A DNA stretch of 64,000 bases from Chamaecrista fasciculata (Eukaryota > Streptophyta > Magnoliopsida > Fabales > Fabaceae): the NCBI GenBank assembly GCA_003254925.1, contig QANZ01013659.1, forward strand, positions 62,001 through 126,000, read 5' to 3'. Positions 10,176 through 21,922 of the stretch are shown in pieces. The notes under the pieces were generated by a model that saw only the letters and a program-made list of their open reading frames with translations, made no database searches and was not told the origin of the DNA. Within the stretch, counting starts at the first letter, position 1. Every line of letters begins with the position of its first letter. The translations under genes and the position numbers were made by a program.

Positions 10176-11873
10176 CTCTGGTATTATGCTTTGAGACCAC
10201 TAGGCTCTAACGTGGAATGATATATAAAATATACAAAATTTTTGGATCTATACAAAAACTAGTGTTAAAATATCACAGAATTTATCAAGTCTGTACTGGG
10301 ACAGGATTCTTGGGGATCACGAAGTTTAATTTGACTCTGATTCCTTCTTCAATAAAGATGAGACTGAGGCCAATGCAATGCCTCCCAAATCCCCATCTTC
10401 ATTCGCTAGTGTGATTTTAGATAGATATATAGCAAACACTCTTAAGTCGTAACTTCTTTAGAGGCTCCTCGGGCTTCAAACCTGCCTTTATATTCCTCTA
10501 CTTGTGCATGTGAGGATGATGGTCGCTGTTATTATGCTTATCACAGATATGTATAAAAGAGGCTATCAAATCAGGCGATTGATTCATTCAATAAGTGCAT
10601 GCATAGCATAAAAAATTTAGGCGGACCTCTAAATTTTAAAAGTTATTAAATAAATCTCTTGAACTTTCAACTTTGATGACTAAGACATGTAAGTTTTAAC
10701 TACAATCACTCAAAGCCTCTAAATAGTCTCACTTTTTACATAAAACAATGATAATTAGTCGAAGGGTTGACAGAAGGATTGTGAGTTTTTGGAGTTGAAA
10801 ACTCCAAAAATTTGTTTGTCAATTTTTAATATTCAAGGGTGTTTTCTGTTCTGACTTAAAACTCAAAAGATGGTAAATACATAATAGCAAAAAATTTAAA
10901 GGTGCATATTTGTGAGTGTAAGAATTCGTGGTTAGTGTGAGAGATGGTGATTTGAGGGCCTACTAGGAGAAAAGGACGAAAGAGTTAATTGTCCAAGCAT
11001 ATAGCTTGTGACAAGTATATTTGTACAAAGTCGTTAATATTCTATTGCTCAGGGATGGAGCTTTGGGGAAAGATGTGGTCCCTATGGTTTTTATAAACTA
11101 TTTGATATCAGCACAGGGATCCTATGACACTGCAACTGAATGATTTCGTCATGTAAAAATAATAAAATAGTAATATCTATTACCTAGTGAAATTGACCCC
11201 CCCACCCTCTGTGTGTTTTGACTATGAATGAAGGCATGATCAACTGGTAGTAAAAAAACTAAAAAATCATTCTTTATATATGTATCATGAAGCAATTTAA
11301 CTTGGTCTTGCTTTTATCATCTTCAGTTATCTTTGATTAACCCATTATGGCCGTTATTAATAATCAGACGCATCAAGATGATCGAAAAGAACAAGGTGAT
11401 AACCCATTTTAGTAGATTATTATAACTGTGACATAAGAATTAACAACTTATACATCCATGTGTCAATGTCTGACTCGTGGGGTAACAATTTCCCATATTT
11501 AATTATGTTTGTGCTTAAGTACAGCAATGACTGAAAATTAGAAGATAAGAAGCAGAGAAGATAAGAATCTCGATTATCTTTGATTCTCCTGTCTATCAAT
11601 GTATCTATGGAGTAGATTGCATCGTCTCCCATCAATGCAAAAGAAAGCCTACAAGGAAGGCACTACTAGGGTTTCAACTTTCAAGTACATACAACTGTAC
11701 GTATAAAATCAAAGATCTGGCTTAACTTTCAAAGGAAAAGAGATGAAGGCAGCAGACGCAGAGAGCATATAATGTGTGAAGGAGTGTGGATAGAAATGAT
11801 GAAGAGTGGAAAGTAAGGGTTAGGAAAAGCAAACAAACAGAAGAATCAGTGCATATTATATATATACACAACT
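10176..11873. other. intergenic: upstream region of the LysM receptor gene
   Basis: 10176-10500 is the promoter side of the LysM receptor gene (minus strand). 10610-10900 carries a dispersed repeat (AATTTTAAAAGTT, AATCACTCAAAGCCTCTAAATAG) that recurs at 11930-12150. I see no coding region; short open frames have no recognisable domains. Confidence 0.4.
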
Positions 11874-12190
11874 AAATGCACTTAGGACCCTGTGTTTGGG
11901 TTCTAGGTGGAGGCACAAAATGTCTATAAGTTTTAAAAGTTGATAAACAAATTTCTTAAACTTTTAACATTAAATCACTTAAGATCTTTGAGTTTTAGAT
12001 TGTGAACACAAAACACCTTGAGTTTAAATAAATTGATAGACAAATCCCTTGAACTTTAAAGTTTAAACTTTAATCACTTAGCACTTATAAATAGCCTCAT
12101 TATTTTTACACAAATGTTTAAAAACTTTATTTGTCAACTCAGATATTTTGTAGTTATAGCTGAAAACTCAATATTTCTAAGTGCATTTTA
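11874..12190. mobile_element. MITE-like element, about 317 bp
   Basis: The ends are inverted: AAATGCACTTAG at the left and CTAAGTGCATTTTA at the right. The interior (AGTTTTAAAAGTTGATAAAC, AATCACTTA, AAATAGCCTCATT) shares blocks with 10610-10760, so it belongs to a dispersed family. I saw no clear target duplication, so the exact ends and superfamily are open. Confidence 0.45.
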
Positions 12191-14292
12191 ACCCCTATAT
12201 ATATTTACACGCAATCATACATGCAATACATGAACTAATAAAAGCTAAGACATGAAAGGAAAGGGTATGGACATATATATGTGGGTGAAGGTGGTGATGA
12301 GACAGGTCATATTTTCTCAACGACAATTGAAAAGAGACCACCCCACCGCCAAGCCCATGCCAACCTATTTAGCCTTATCTGCGTAATCTAACATCCTGCT
12401 TACTCATCTTTTTCATCTGCTCTGCATGTTTTTATCTGATATCAAGTGCTGTACATAAAAACAAAACTTTCTTTCCTTCATTTAGATTTACATGTATTCA
12501 TGGGGAGGGATATCTGTTTTTTTTATTTCCTTGATGAATAGGGTTAAAAAAATTGAAGAGATAAAAGAAGTGATATGAGTTGGCATCTACATTAACATTA
12601 CATTCTAAACCAGTACATTGTGATTTCTGAATCGGAGACTTCATAGTGATTAGTGCTCCATGAGAGATTACTTTATGTACAATAAGCGGAAATCTGGTGG
12701 ATTGCTTAGGTCACACCCACAGAGCCATTATTTTATGAAAATGTCGGTATGCTTCACTGGATTCTGTGAAGTCAAAAGTATGGAGGAGAGAGAAACCAGA
12801 AGTGTGTTGGTTTTGGTATTCTCCTTCACTTTTATAGTTTTATTCAAGAACGTACAGAGCAAGGGAAAGAAAAAAAAGTTGTGGGTTTTGATTAGTTAAG
12901 CTTAAGCAGAAGAGAAACAAGGTTTTAAAAATTAAAACATTTCCAAGTGGTTGTCATCATATCGAAATAGCACTTGACAGTTCAGAACTCCATTTTGTCA
13001 TTCACAGCACACAAGAAGTATATCAATGTGCTCTCTCTCTCTATGACCAAGACCTTTTTGCACAAGTCACAACCTATCATTATTTATGCAGTTTCAAATA
13101 CTGCAATAAAGATTTCCTTCACCCACAAAACAAGAAGAGGGAGATTATTATTCCCATTATTCGATGAAAATGTCTTCCTCTTCTGCTTTTGCTTCAAATG
13201 AATTCGTTGAACCCAAAAAAAGCAGCTCAGAAATTCGAAATAGTACTGGTGGACCGCAGTAGGGAACATTCTGCGCACTAATTCCTGCTACATACTTGGG
13301 ACTACAGATGGATGGTATAAAGTAAATCTAGTCTGAAAAAGAACTCGATTTTCATATTCTGTTTGTATTTTTTAAGCTTTCAATTTGACATCAACTCTAA
13401 TTTTCGTTGGACATGTTACTTGATGTTAATGAAAGCATCTTAAGCATAGAGAGCTTATTAAATGGAATAACAGGATTTCACGTCAAATTCAACCAAAAGT
13501 CATTTTTTAGGTGACGTACCAAATGACTTCAACATGAAAAGCCCCTTTTGAGCTGAGTCTGAGACCATGCTTTATTTATAAAATCATAATACTGATGGTA
13601 AAAGAGCATAATAAATCGTGCAGATGCACGTGAGAACACATGATGACCATTGTTCTTTTAAAACAGAAAATTAAGCTAATTTTGGAACTTGGGCAGGGCT
13701 AAACCCACTGGCCACTACTGAGACACATTTTCAAATTTCCCGTGTCCAAAGAATGAAAGAGCATCACCAAATGAAATGATTTATAAGAGTACAGACAGGG
13801 GAGAAGTTTAAAAAATGGATGGATTCGATTAAAGAGGATGATTTGGCACAAATATGCGCACAATGGAATAATGTAAGATAGGTAGAATAAATTCCACACC
13901 CATCCCTATCCATTCAAGAGATTCATGTATACTAATGTGCATGTGCCAAAGTGTGTTATTCACTAAGGCAAGCCGTATTATTGCATCAGAAACAAATCCT
14001 AGACAAGAAATTAACGTTGTGATGGTAAATATTATAATCAAATATAATCCTTTTCTCAGGTTTGACATTGAATTATTGTACTATATGCCTTTATATAGTT
14101 TATAAAGTGCACATTGGACGCAGTAACACTAACAAACCACTTCTCTTTTTCTTTTTGCGTGATAAAACCACTTCTCTTTTATTTAACAACCAGAAAATGT
14201 TAGCACATAAAACAGATTCGTGGAGAATACACTGTTTATGTGAAATTGAGAAGGGAACTCAACTTGTAATGATGAATCTTTCCTGTGTTTTG
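12191..14292. other. intergenic region, no gene supported
   Basis: AT-rich single-copy-looking sequence. Small open frames at 12660-12899 and 12974-13278 show no family signature. A micro-retroinsertion lies at 14134-14180. 14181-14292 is the 3' flank of the RPE gene. Confidence 0.4.
14134..14180 (-). mobile_element. micro-retroinsertion between 16-bp repeats
   Basis: AAACCACTTCTCTTTT is repeated exactly at 14134-14149 and 14165-14180. The 15-nt insert is TCTTTTTGCGTGATA, which on the minus strand is TATCACGC followed by an A-rich tail. The pattern matches the other micro-insertions, but the tail is short, so simple slippage-type duplication is also possible. Confidence 0.5.
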
Positions 14293-17206
14293 TCAACTTA
14301 TTTGTTGGGCTTTCTCAACACTATTCCTCATCAAGGATATCACTTGAGCTGGCTCAGGGGCTCCAAACACTGAACTTCCTGCAACGATGCAGTTTGCTCC
14401 AGCAGTTGCAGCTGCCTCAATTGTTGAAGGCCCTAATCCACCATCAACCTGCAATTCAAAATGAATATATTCATATCATTGTAATAAAAATATTCTCATT
14501 TGGGTGCATGAGCATGCAAACAAAAAGATTTCATCTTTATGAATATAAAAATTCAGCACTAAAAAGACAGTTTGATCGAAATTTCAAGGGGGAATATACA
14601 AGGCTCAGTCAGGTAAATAGACTAGGGGGAATAAAAAGTAACTAAGAAGCCACTGGTGCTTCATGAGTCATAAAAGAACAGATGAGAACATAACAAAGCC
14701 TAAACGTGAAAGATTTAAACCAGTTCAAAAAATCTCAATGGTCTGCTGATCTACTCTATTTATAAAACCATGAATAACAAGCAATCAAGATGCCAAAAAG
14801 TTAATAGACAAAAATAACAAACTGAATACCTCTATATCAAGTGATGGATACTTCTGCCTGAGCAACTGTACCTGGTTTGATAAATACAAAAATTAAATAA
14901 AGAAAAAGTTAAGTACTGAACAAAAGTGGCGAGTCAGACGAGAACAAACTACATATAGAGAGAGAAATAATAATAATAATAATAATGATAAATTAACAAT
15001 AATAATAATACCTTATCCATCATCTGCGGCATAAACTTCTGTCCTCCAAATCCAGGTTCTACAGTCATCACAAGGACCAACTCCACAGGATTTTCAGCTT
15101 CAACCTGTGAATTGAATATAGATAAATAAAACAAAAACAAGAAGCACCCTATTATGGCTAAGATCCTCTAGCGAGAAATGGTGCCTACTCTTAAGCCTAT
15201 GCATTATATACATGACTCAGGACACTCGCAAAACGTTGATATGAATATGATTATACAATGGTTCTTCCATAAACATAATACTTGACAATGCATATTGATC
15301 AAATGGAACGGGGTACAGAAAGAAGGCATACCAGAGGATAAACCTCTTCAATGGGTGTCCCAGGCCTTAATGCTACACCAGGTCTCATTCCTTTTGCCTT
15401 TATTCTTTGGACAAGTTCTGGCCAATTATCTGTTCATGATAACCACTTTTGAGCATGCAGCAAAGGATATAATAGAATAAAGCTAGGAAGTAGAAAACAG
15501 TATGCCAAAAAAGTAAGGAATGGAGGTATAATTAGTACCAACCTTTAGATACCTCTACATGAAATGTAAAACCAGAAGCACCAGCCTTGCTCAAAGGTTC
15601 AACATAATCAATAGGATTTGTGACCATCAGGTGACAGTCCAGATATGCCCTGTATCAGATAAAGACCAGTAATTTAAATTCATTTGAATCTTATCAATAG
15701 GCTAAATATCCTTGTAGAAAACTTTATATCAATGACAAAGAACTAATGTTACTTTGTGTGCTTTCGCAAGCTTTCAATGACTGGAGCACCAATGGTTAGA
15801 TTGGGGACAAAGTGCCTGCATGAGAAGGAGGAAGAAAGGAAAAAGGATGAACAAAGACATCAAGTAATTTACAAATCAAATTAACCAAAAGGAGGTGAAC
15901 TTAATAAAAATGTAATAGAGCTCATGACACGGAACTCAGACATCTGTAGTTACCAAGTCAAGTTGATAAAAGCAAATTCCTTTTGGATGAAACTAATACT
16001 GAATATAAATAAGCATACAAACAAAGTTGCTATTACCCAAAATTTAAAATACTGAATAGTGAGAATGATTTTATATTAAAAACAGCATTCATAACTCTTT
16101 ATGTGACTAACGACACCCCTATAAGTAAAATGAGACTATCAAGTAGGAATTCTAATTTGAATGAACATACAAAAGTCAAGTTAAATCTAAGAGAAAATTA
16201 GTCTAAGCAATATCCACATAAACAAAATTGATAGAAGCAAATTCTAGACACCACCTCAAATCTCATCTGCACTGAATACCATTGTTGGAGGCAAGAATAT
16301 ATACTTTGCTACTTCTTGGTTGACAAAACATTGAACTATAATCAGGTAAATTAAGGGCAATCAATAATTATTATAAGACCCCAAATCAACAATATGTTTT
16401 GAACTCAAAGCATACATTTCAGTAAATGGATGTACAAGTTACTATCAAGACAAAACAATGAAATAAACACAAGGAATAAATAGAACTACAACTTGAAATC
16501 CTGTTGATGTGGATATTATGGAAATTTCAGGACAATGATAATGTGGTATAAGCAAACCCAGAGACCTACCCATCCTGCAAATGAACCAAAATGAGAAAAA
16601 AGAGCAGTATCAGGAATCGTTCCTGCTGATAAACTGTAAAATGTACAAACATAAAAATATATATGTCATAATAGATTACACGTACACATCTTTTCACCCT
16701 TTGTTGACTAAACCATTTTTATCCATCATAATGACAGCAGGATTGCTGCTAACTAGTTAAATAACCATACTCGAAATCTAATTAGAGCTGGCACTTCTGT
16801 AATTAGATTTTCCACGTTGAATTTTGTTATAATAATATATTCTGAATGAATACACAACATGTGATACAACGCGGAAAGAAACCAAATTGTTTTCTTCTTT
16901 TTGGTCATAGTTCAGGCCAATAGCAATCTATTTTCTATATCTACAAATATGTCCGCCCATCCCCAGATACGAACAAAGTGACTATACTTCTTTTACTTCA
17001 ATGAATTTCCGATAAAAGCCTAAATCTGGAACATGCAATAAATTCTGGGAATTGGGTGAACTACTAAATTAAGCGAGAAAAGAGCATACCATAATGTCCA
17101 TGTGGAGCCAATCGGCGCCGAAGTTGAGCATGCGAGCGGCCTCGGAAGCTAAATTGGCAAAGTCCGATGAAAGCATAGAAGGTGCGATTTTGGGTTTCAC
17201 TCCCAT
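14293..17206 (-). CDS. RPE: cytosolic ribulose-phosphate 3-epimerase (8 exons, 226 aa)
   Basis: Catalyses ribulose-5-phosphate to xylulose-5-phosphate conversion in the pentose phosphate pathway. Exons on the minus strand are 17206-17090, 16574-16570, 15815-15753, 15649-15543, 15429-15332, 15104-15012, 14871-14830 and 14448-14293. Together they give 681 bp with all phases consistent. The protein starts [17 protein letters not shown] with no transit peptide, hence cytosolic. Metal- and substrate-site motifs are visible: HMDIMDGHFVPN (first His/Asp), [18 protein letters not shown] and VDGG with the second Asp, then [14 protein letters not shown] for the phosphate loop. Length matches the family (about 225-230 aa). 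Exon 2 is only 5 bp, yet needed to build DGHF. One intron carries TAA microsatellites (14970-15011). The 5' leader has GA repeats at about 17262-17278. Confidence 0.95.
16570..16574 (-). other. RPE: 5-bp microexon of RPE
   Basis: On the minus strand the sequence reads TTTGCAG|GATGG|GTAGGTC. GATGG joins ATG at the end of exon 1 to GCACTTT at the start of exon 3 and gives Met-Asp-Gly-His-Phe, the conserved active-site loop. Without it the frame is lost and the catalytic Asp is missing. Both flanking splice signals are canonical. Confidence 0.85.
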
Positions 17207-17259
17207 GATTGCGATGAACTCTTTGACTTGTTAATTTCCAGAAATTATTATAGATTGAA

Positions 17260-17500
17260 GATAGAGAGAGAGAGAGAGAAACGACGATATATACAGCAGC
17301 GTCGGGTTGATTTGGGTTGTTGCCTGATTAGTTTAGTTTTGGTGGGTTGGTGATTGACTGATTGATGAAACCAGCGAGACGCAGCCTACACAAGAATCTT
17401 CTCATTTGCATATTGCTGCAGGCTGCAGCTTGACTTGTTTGACAATTGACTAGGCTTTAAACGGTGTCGTCTTTTTCTTTTTTCTCTTTTCTTTTTTTTG
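17260..17500. promoter_or_regulatory. RPE upstream/leader region
   Basis: Upstream of the RPE start on the minus strand lies a GA/CT-rich leader (about 17262-17278). The sequence between about 17290 and 17480 is less AT-rich than its surroundings. No TATA element is certain. Confidence 0.3.
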
Positions 17501-17660
17501 TAAAAGCTTTTCTATATTTATTTTGTTTGTGAAAAAATAAACATATATTTGCATTATTTCCATTCTAAGCCCTCCCAACAATGTCGACTCTAGGGCTTGA
17601 ACCTAGGTCCCTCAATCTGGAATGCGGCTCGCTTATCACTACACCAAACACTTTTTGGTA
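17501..17660 (-). mobile_element. putative SINE, minus strand
   Basis: On the minus strand: GGTGTAGTGATAAGCGAGCC (box-A-like), CCTAGGTTCAAGCCCTAGAG (box-B-like), GTCGACATTGTTGGGAGGGC, then an AT-rich body ending in TTTTACAAAAAAAAG at about 17500. It shares its core with the plus-strand copy at 6735-6909. Confidence 0.45.
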
Positions 17661-19072
17661 GGCAAAAGTATGATTTAAATATAGACAGAATAGGAGATTG
17701 TTCCATGAGGGCTTGTTAGTTGCTTTTGACGCACTAGCATTTTAGAAAAAAAGTATTATTTGGTCTCTCCTTTTTCACACTTTGAATTATTTGGTCCCTG
17801 TATTTTTTAAATAGATTATTTGGTCCCTCATTAATCACAAATGTCAACTCGTTAGTCCCTCTACCATATATTCGTTACTAACCAAGTAACCATGATGACT
17901 TGACCGTTAAATGCTTACATGACACCGTTAAATGCCACGTAATTAACTATTTGGTCCCTCTATTTTAAATTTGAAATCTGAGTTGGCTCCATCTTTCAAA
18001 AGACAATCATTTAGTCCCTCTTCTTCATGTCTTCTAGGGTTAGTTCGTCCTTCTCTCTCTCTCTCTCGCCGAATTCATTCCTCATAACGTTTTCCCTGGC
18101 AATGAGATAAAGCAGAACAAGAACATGGCATAATTATTGAACACGGCATAATCTGTAATAATAGAAGCACTAGTGTCTGTTGGAGGGTGAACTGAATCAT
18201 TCAAAGAAGCATTTCGCCCGATATGATGGTTCATATTGTGACAAAAAAAAAACTTTGTTCACATTTACATAAAATGAGCCGCTACATTGACAAAATTCGC
18301 CAACTGAACCAGCTAGAGAAGACGAGTTTGATTTTTGGGATTCTAATTGTTGGCATTCTTTCTTGTGAAATTTGTCTCCAATGAATTATTTGACAATTCC
18401 CAGAGCTGCAAATCACTAACAGTTCAGCTTTTGAGAACTAAAATTCCACAATCAAAAATAATTTTTCAATTGCAATTGTATTATTTTTTTTGCATCTAGA
18501 AACAGTTAAATCTCAAAAGCACACCAAGCTAATAAGGAACTTTGACTATCCATTACCAAGCGCATAATGTATTAGTTGTCCTACACATCACACCTATTTT
18601 GAGCAAGTTTGATGATTATTTAACTAAAAGTGATGAACTTCCATTTTCAAACTAAAAGAACAAAATCATTAAAGGAGAAATAAAAAAACCTACTCCAGGC
18701 CAAAGTAAAAATTTACAACATCAATTCTAGCTTTCACTTAATTGACAACATGGCCATTTTATAGCTTTCACTTAATTGACAGCATCAATTAAGGAGTTAG
18801 TATAACTTTCATTTATCAACTTGTGCAACTTAAGCAACATGTACAGCTTCTAGAATGGCCATAGCTTCCAGCAGTAAAGAGTCTTCAAATGAGACTATAT
18901 GAGAACATATATAGTACACTATTTTAACAAACAAAACAAGCTATACTTTTCAGTTTTTTGAACATTAACAGCGACATAAAAAGCCATTCACTATATTTCA
19001 AGATCATAACATTATTTGAAACTTTGCACGGGTTGCTTGGCTTGCCGCCTCAAGTGTTTCGCTACTAACTCC
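17661..19072. other. intergenic, half of a dispersed repeat then unique sequence
   Basis: 17755-18020 repeats TATTTGGTCCCT-type phrases, as in the arms of Mutator-like MITEs, but I did not find the matching opposite arm. The rest shows no gene. CT repeats lie at 18052-18068. Confidence 0.35.
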
Positions 19073-19431
19073 AACTTCAAAATTGGTTTGTAAGGCAATA
19101 TTGTTAAAAATGAAGGATTAGAACGTCTCTCGTTAAAGCTTCCTCACAATACAGTAGGACAGTTTTGTTGTCAACATCATTTATAAAATGCTCACTCACA
19201 CACAATTTTTCTTTGTGAAAAGTTGTTGATAGTTGCATTCAATAGGTGTTGGTCAAGTTCGCAGGTTCTTTTTTTGGCCAGAAGTGCGCATGTTCATCTC
19301 CAATTGGTTAGGTATATATATAACTAATAACTCAATTTGTTCCAAAACATGGATATATATATATACACACACCTTTAATGAAGTTTGAGATTCTGAAACA
19401 CTCAAGTCATCATGTATGTATGTATGTATAG
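19073..19431. repeat. leader segment duplicated at 25854
   Basis: From TTCAAAATTGGTTTGTAAGG at 19073 to the TATG tract at 19412, the sequence is nearly identical to 25854-26192. It differs mainly in the length of the TATG tract (about 4-5 units here versus over 20 in the other copy). It precedes the first ankyrin/PGG exon copy and would be intron or 5' sequence of that gene. Confidence 0.75.
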
Positions 19432-20254
19432 GAATTGAAGTTTTATACAAGTCAAAGTTGATGCATGCAAAAGCCTTTGAAATCCTCAGCCTAATTTGCG
19501 AGAGCAGGAGTTTGTTGGAGAAAAATATGAATATAGAGCAAACTCGAAGGGCATTGTTTTATGCGGCACAAAGGGGGAATGTGGTGTTGTCGCCTTTCCT
19601 CCTACTACCATACTTGACAGATCACTGGGCATTTTTTACATATGAGAACTGAATTGCTTTGGTTCAAGATGGTGGAGAGTCAACTACTCCCTTGTGTCAA
19701 AGAATGCGAAAACAATGAGGGCCACAAGCCTGAAGAATTATTCCGACATACCCATGAAGAGTTGAGGAAGGCTGGAGAGAAATGGGTGAAGTATATTGCT
19801 GTCTCTTATACTTTTATTGCTACTCTTATGTTCTGCTTCATTTTTACTGCTGCTTTGACACTTCCAAGAGGAAACCTACTCGATGGTAAACCAGTATTTC
19901 TGGACAGTCTGCCTATTCAATTTATGGTTTACATCAATTCAGTTTATGTAGCCGCATTTTTTTGTTACTTCTTTCATGTTGTTCCTTAGCATCTAGAGCT
20001 CTCACTATGCCGTAGAAGATTTCCAAAAATCTTTGCTTAGAAGGTTACGAGGGGCCTTTCTAACATTCATTTTCTCCCTTGCAGCTATGGGCATTGTCTT
20101 TACTAAGATCTTTTATGTGGTGTACCCGGAAATGGCAGCAGACTGGGGGATTCCTATCAGAATTCTTTTAGCTTTTGGTCCTGTGTTGACCATGTTCCTC
20201 ACTCGAGCAAGTGTTTTTAATTTGACCGAATCAACTAGGGAAGTGAAGTTTTGA
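19432..20254 (+). pseudogene. ankyrin/PGG terminal-exon copy 1
   Basis: The copy begins right after a (TATG)n TATAG acceptor with GAATTGAAGTTTTATACAAG, a typical start of the last exon of plant ankyrin-repeat PGG proteins. It then reads FEILSLICESRSLLEKNMNI. About 200 bp covering the last ankyrin-like repeats is deleted at about 19590. The PGG domain follows (KAGEKWVKYIAVSYTFIATL), then transmembrane helices. A lost base in the T run near 19960 shifts the frame; the last part (RRLRGAFLTFIFSLAAMGIV to the stop at 20252) lies in another frame. The parent family are membrane proteins linked to salt or defence signalling (ITN1/ACD6-like). This copy lacks an intact product. Confidence 0.8.
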
Positions 20255-20344
20255 GTGTGATTAATCTTTGTGTAATGATTCATATGCTACTCTTTTATTT
20301 TGTATTGAACTCATTTAGAGACTATAATCTGAAATTTTTTTAGA

Positions 20345-20430
20345 ATGTATGTATGTATGTACGCACACACGCACCCACCCACGCACGCACGTATGTACGT
20401 ATTTACGTATGTAACTATGTATGTATGTAT
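20345..20430. repeat. TATG/CACG tetranucleotide tract between copies 1 and 2
   Basis: Starts as TATGTATG, passes through TACGCACACACGCACCCACC and CACGCACG, and returns to TATG. Most changes keep the 4-bp register and pyrimidine-purine alternation. Confidence 0.85.
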
Positions 20431-21404
20431 TGGAATAGAAGTTTTATACAAGTCAAAGTTGATGCATGCAAAAGCCTTTTGAAATCCTCAGCCTAATTTG
20501 CGAGAGGAGGAGTTTGTTGGAGAAATATATGAATATAGAGCAAACTCGAAGGGCATTGTTTTATGCGACACAAAGGGGGATTGTGGTGCTTTTGGCAAAA
20601 GTGTTAAAAGCATCTTCTTCCATGCTGTTGAAAATCGCCAAGTTGAGGTTTTCAACCTCATCCATCACCTTCACACAAAGGCAATGCTAATGTCATGCAG
20701 AGATTCTTCTAGAAATAGATTGCTTCATGTTGCCGCCTTTCCTCCTACTACCATACTCGACTGCATCGCTAGGCCTTTTTTACATATGAGAACTAAATTG
20801 CTTTGGTTTAAGATTATATTTTGGAGAGTCAACTACTCCCTTTTGTCAAAGAACACGAAAACAATGAGAGCCCAAACCTGAAGAATTATTCCGACATACC
20901 CATGAAGAGTTGAGGAAGGCTGGAGAGAAATGGGTGAAGTATATTGCTGTCTCTTATACTTTTATTGCTACTCTTATGTTCTGCTTCATTTTTACTGCTG
21001 CTTTGACACTTCCAAGAGGAAACGTACTCGATAGTAAACCAGTATTTCTGGACAGTCTGCCTATTCAGTTTATGGTTTACATCAATTCAATTTATGTTAA
21101 CGCATTTTTTTCTGTTACTTCTCTGATGTTGTTCCTTAACATCCAGAGCTCTTGCTATGCCGTAGAAGATTTCCAAAAATCTTTGCTTAGAAGGTTACAA
21201 GGGGCCCTTCTAACATTCATTTTCTCCCTTGCAGCTAAGAGCATTGCCTTGACTAAGATATTGTATGTGGTGTACCCATAAATGACATCAGACTTGGGGA
21301 TTCTTATCATAATTCTTTTAGCTTTTGGTCCTCTGTTGACCATTTTCCTCACTCAAGCAAGTGTTTTTGATTTGATCGAATCAACAAGGGAAGTGAAGTT
21401 TTGA
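20431..21404 (+). pseudogene. ankyrin/PGG terminal-exon copy 2
   Basis: FEILSLICERRSLLEKYMNI is followed by QTRRALFYATQRGIVVLLAK. A deletion of about 45 bp near 20608 then joins KASS directly to the ..SSMLLKIA region in a wrong frame. The PGG part (20910-21281) is open, but a stop occurs at GTGTACCCATAA (21279), before the conserved end. The acceptor AG of the TATG tract is also altered here (TATTGGAATAG). It is the left counterpart of copy 6 at 27274. Confidence 0.75.
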
Positions 21405-21492
21405 CTGTGATTGATCTTTGTGTAGTGATTTCTGCTACTCTTTTATTTTGTATTGAACTCATTTAGAGACTATTGTCTAAATTTTTTTTAGT

Positions 21493-21578
21493 ATGTATGT
21501 ATGTACGTACGTACGCACGTGCGCACGCACGCACGTATGTAGGTACGTCCGTATGTATGTATGTATGTATGTATGTAT
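21493..21578. repeat. TATG/TACG/CACG tract
   Basis: Tetranucleotide tract with TATG, TACG, CACG and GCACGCAC variants. It ends in TATAG, directly joined to a partial exon copy. Confidence 0.85.
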
Positions 21579-21663
21579 AGCTTTTGGTCCTGTGTTGACC
21601 ATGTTCCTCACTCAAGAAAGTGTTTTTGACTTGATCGAATCAAATAGGGAAGTGAAGTTTTGA
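21579..21663 (+). pseudogene. 85-bp 3'-end fragment of the PGG exon
   Basis: AGCTTTTGGTCCTGTGTTGA to the TGA at 21661 duplicates only the last about 28 codons of the exon (ending ..REVKF). It sits between two TATG-type tracts. A shorter version occurs at 24152-24178. This points to tract-to-tract recombination. Confidence 0.75.
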
Positions 21664-21751
21664 GTGTGATTAATTTTTGTGTAGTGATTCCTGCTACTTT
21701 TTTATTTTGTATTGAACTCATTTAGAGACTATTGTCTAAAATTATTTTTAG

Positions 21752-21922
21752 TATGTATGTATATACGGACGTTCGAACGTACGCACGCACGCCCGCCCGC
21801 CCGCATGCACGAAGGTAATGTATATATGTATGTATGTAAGTACGTACGTATGTACGCAATGTATGTATGTACGTATGCACGTACGCACGTACTTACGTAT
21901 GCATGTACGTATGTATGTATAT
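21752..21922. repeat. long TATG/CACG/CGTA tract, 170 bp
   Basis: The longest mixed tract, with CGCACGCACGCCCGCCCGCC, TATGTATG and repeated CGTACGTA parts. Almost all of it alternates pyrimidine and purine, which favours Z-DNA-like structure. Open frames read through it as MYVC or YVRT repeats, but I regard these as artefacts of the repeat. Confidence 0.85.

Noticed and set aside
12660..12899. 79-codon frame with a signal-peptide-like tail end (MEERETRSVLVLVFSF...)
   Set aside because: No family, no conserved mature peptide motif, no promoter evidence; hydrophobic short frames are common in AT-rich DNA.
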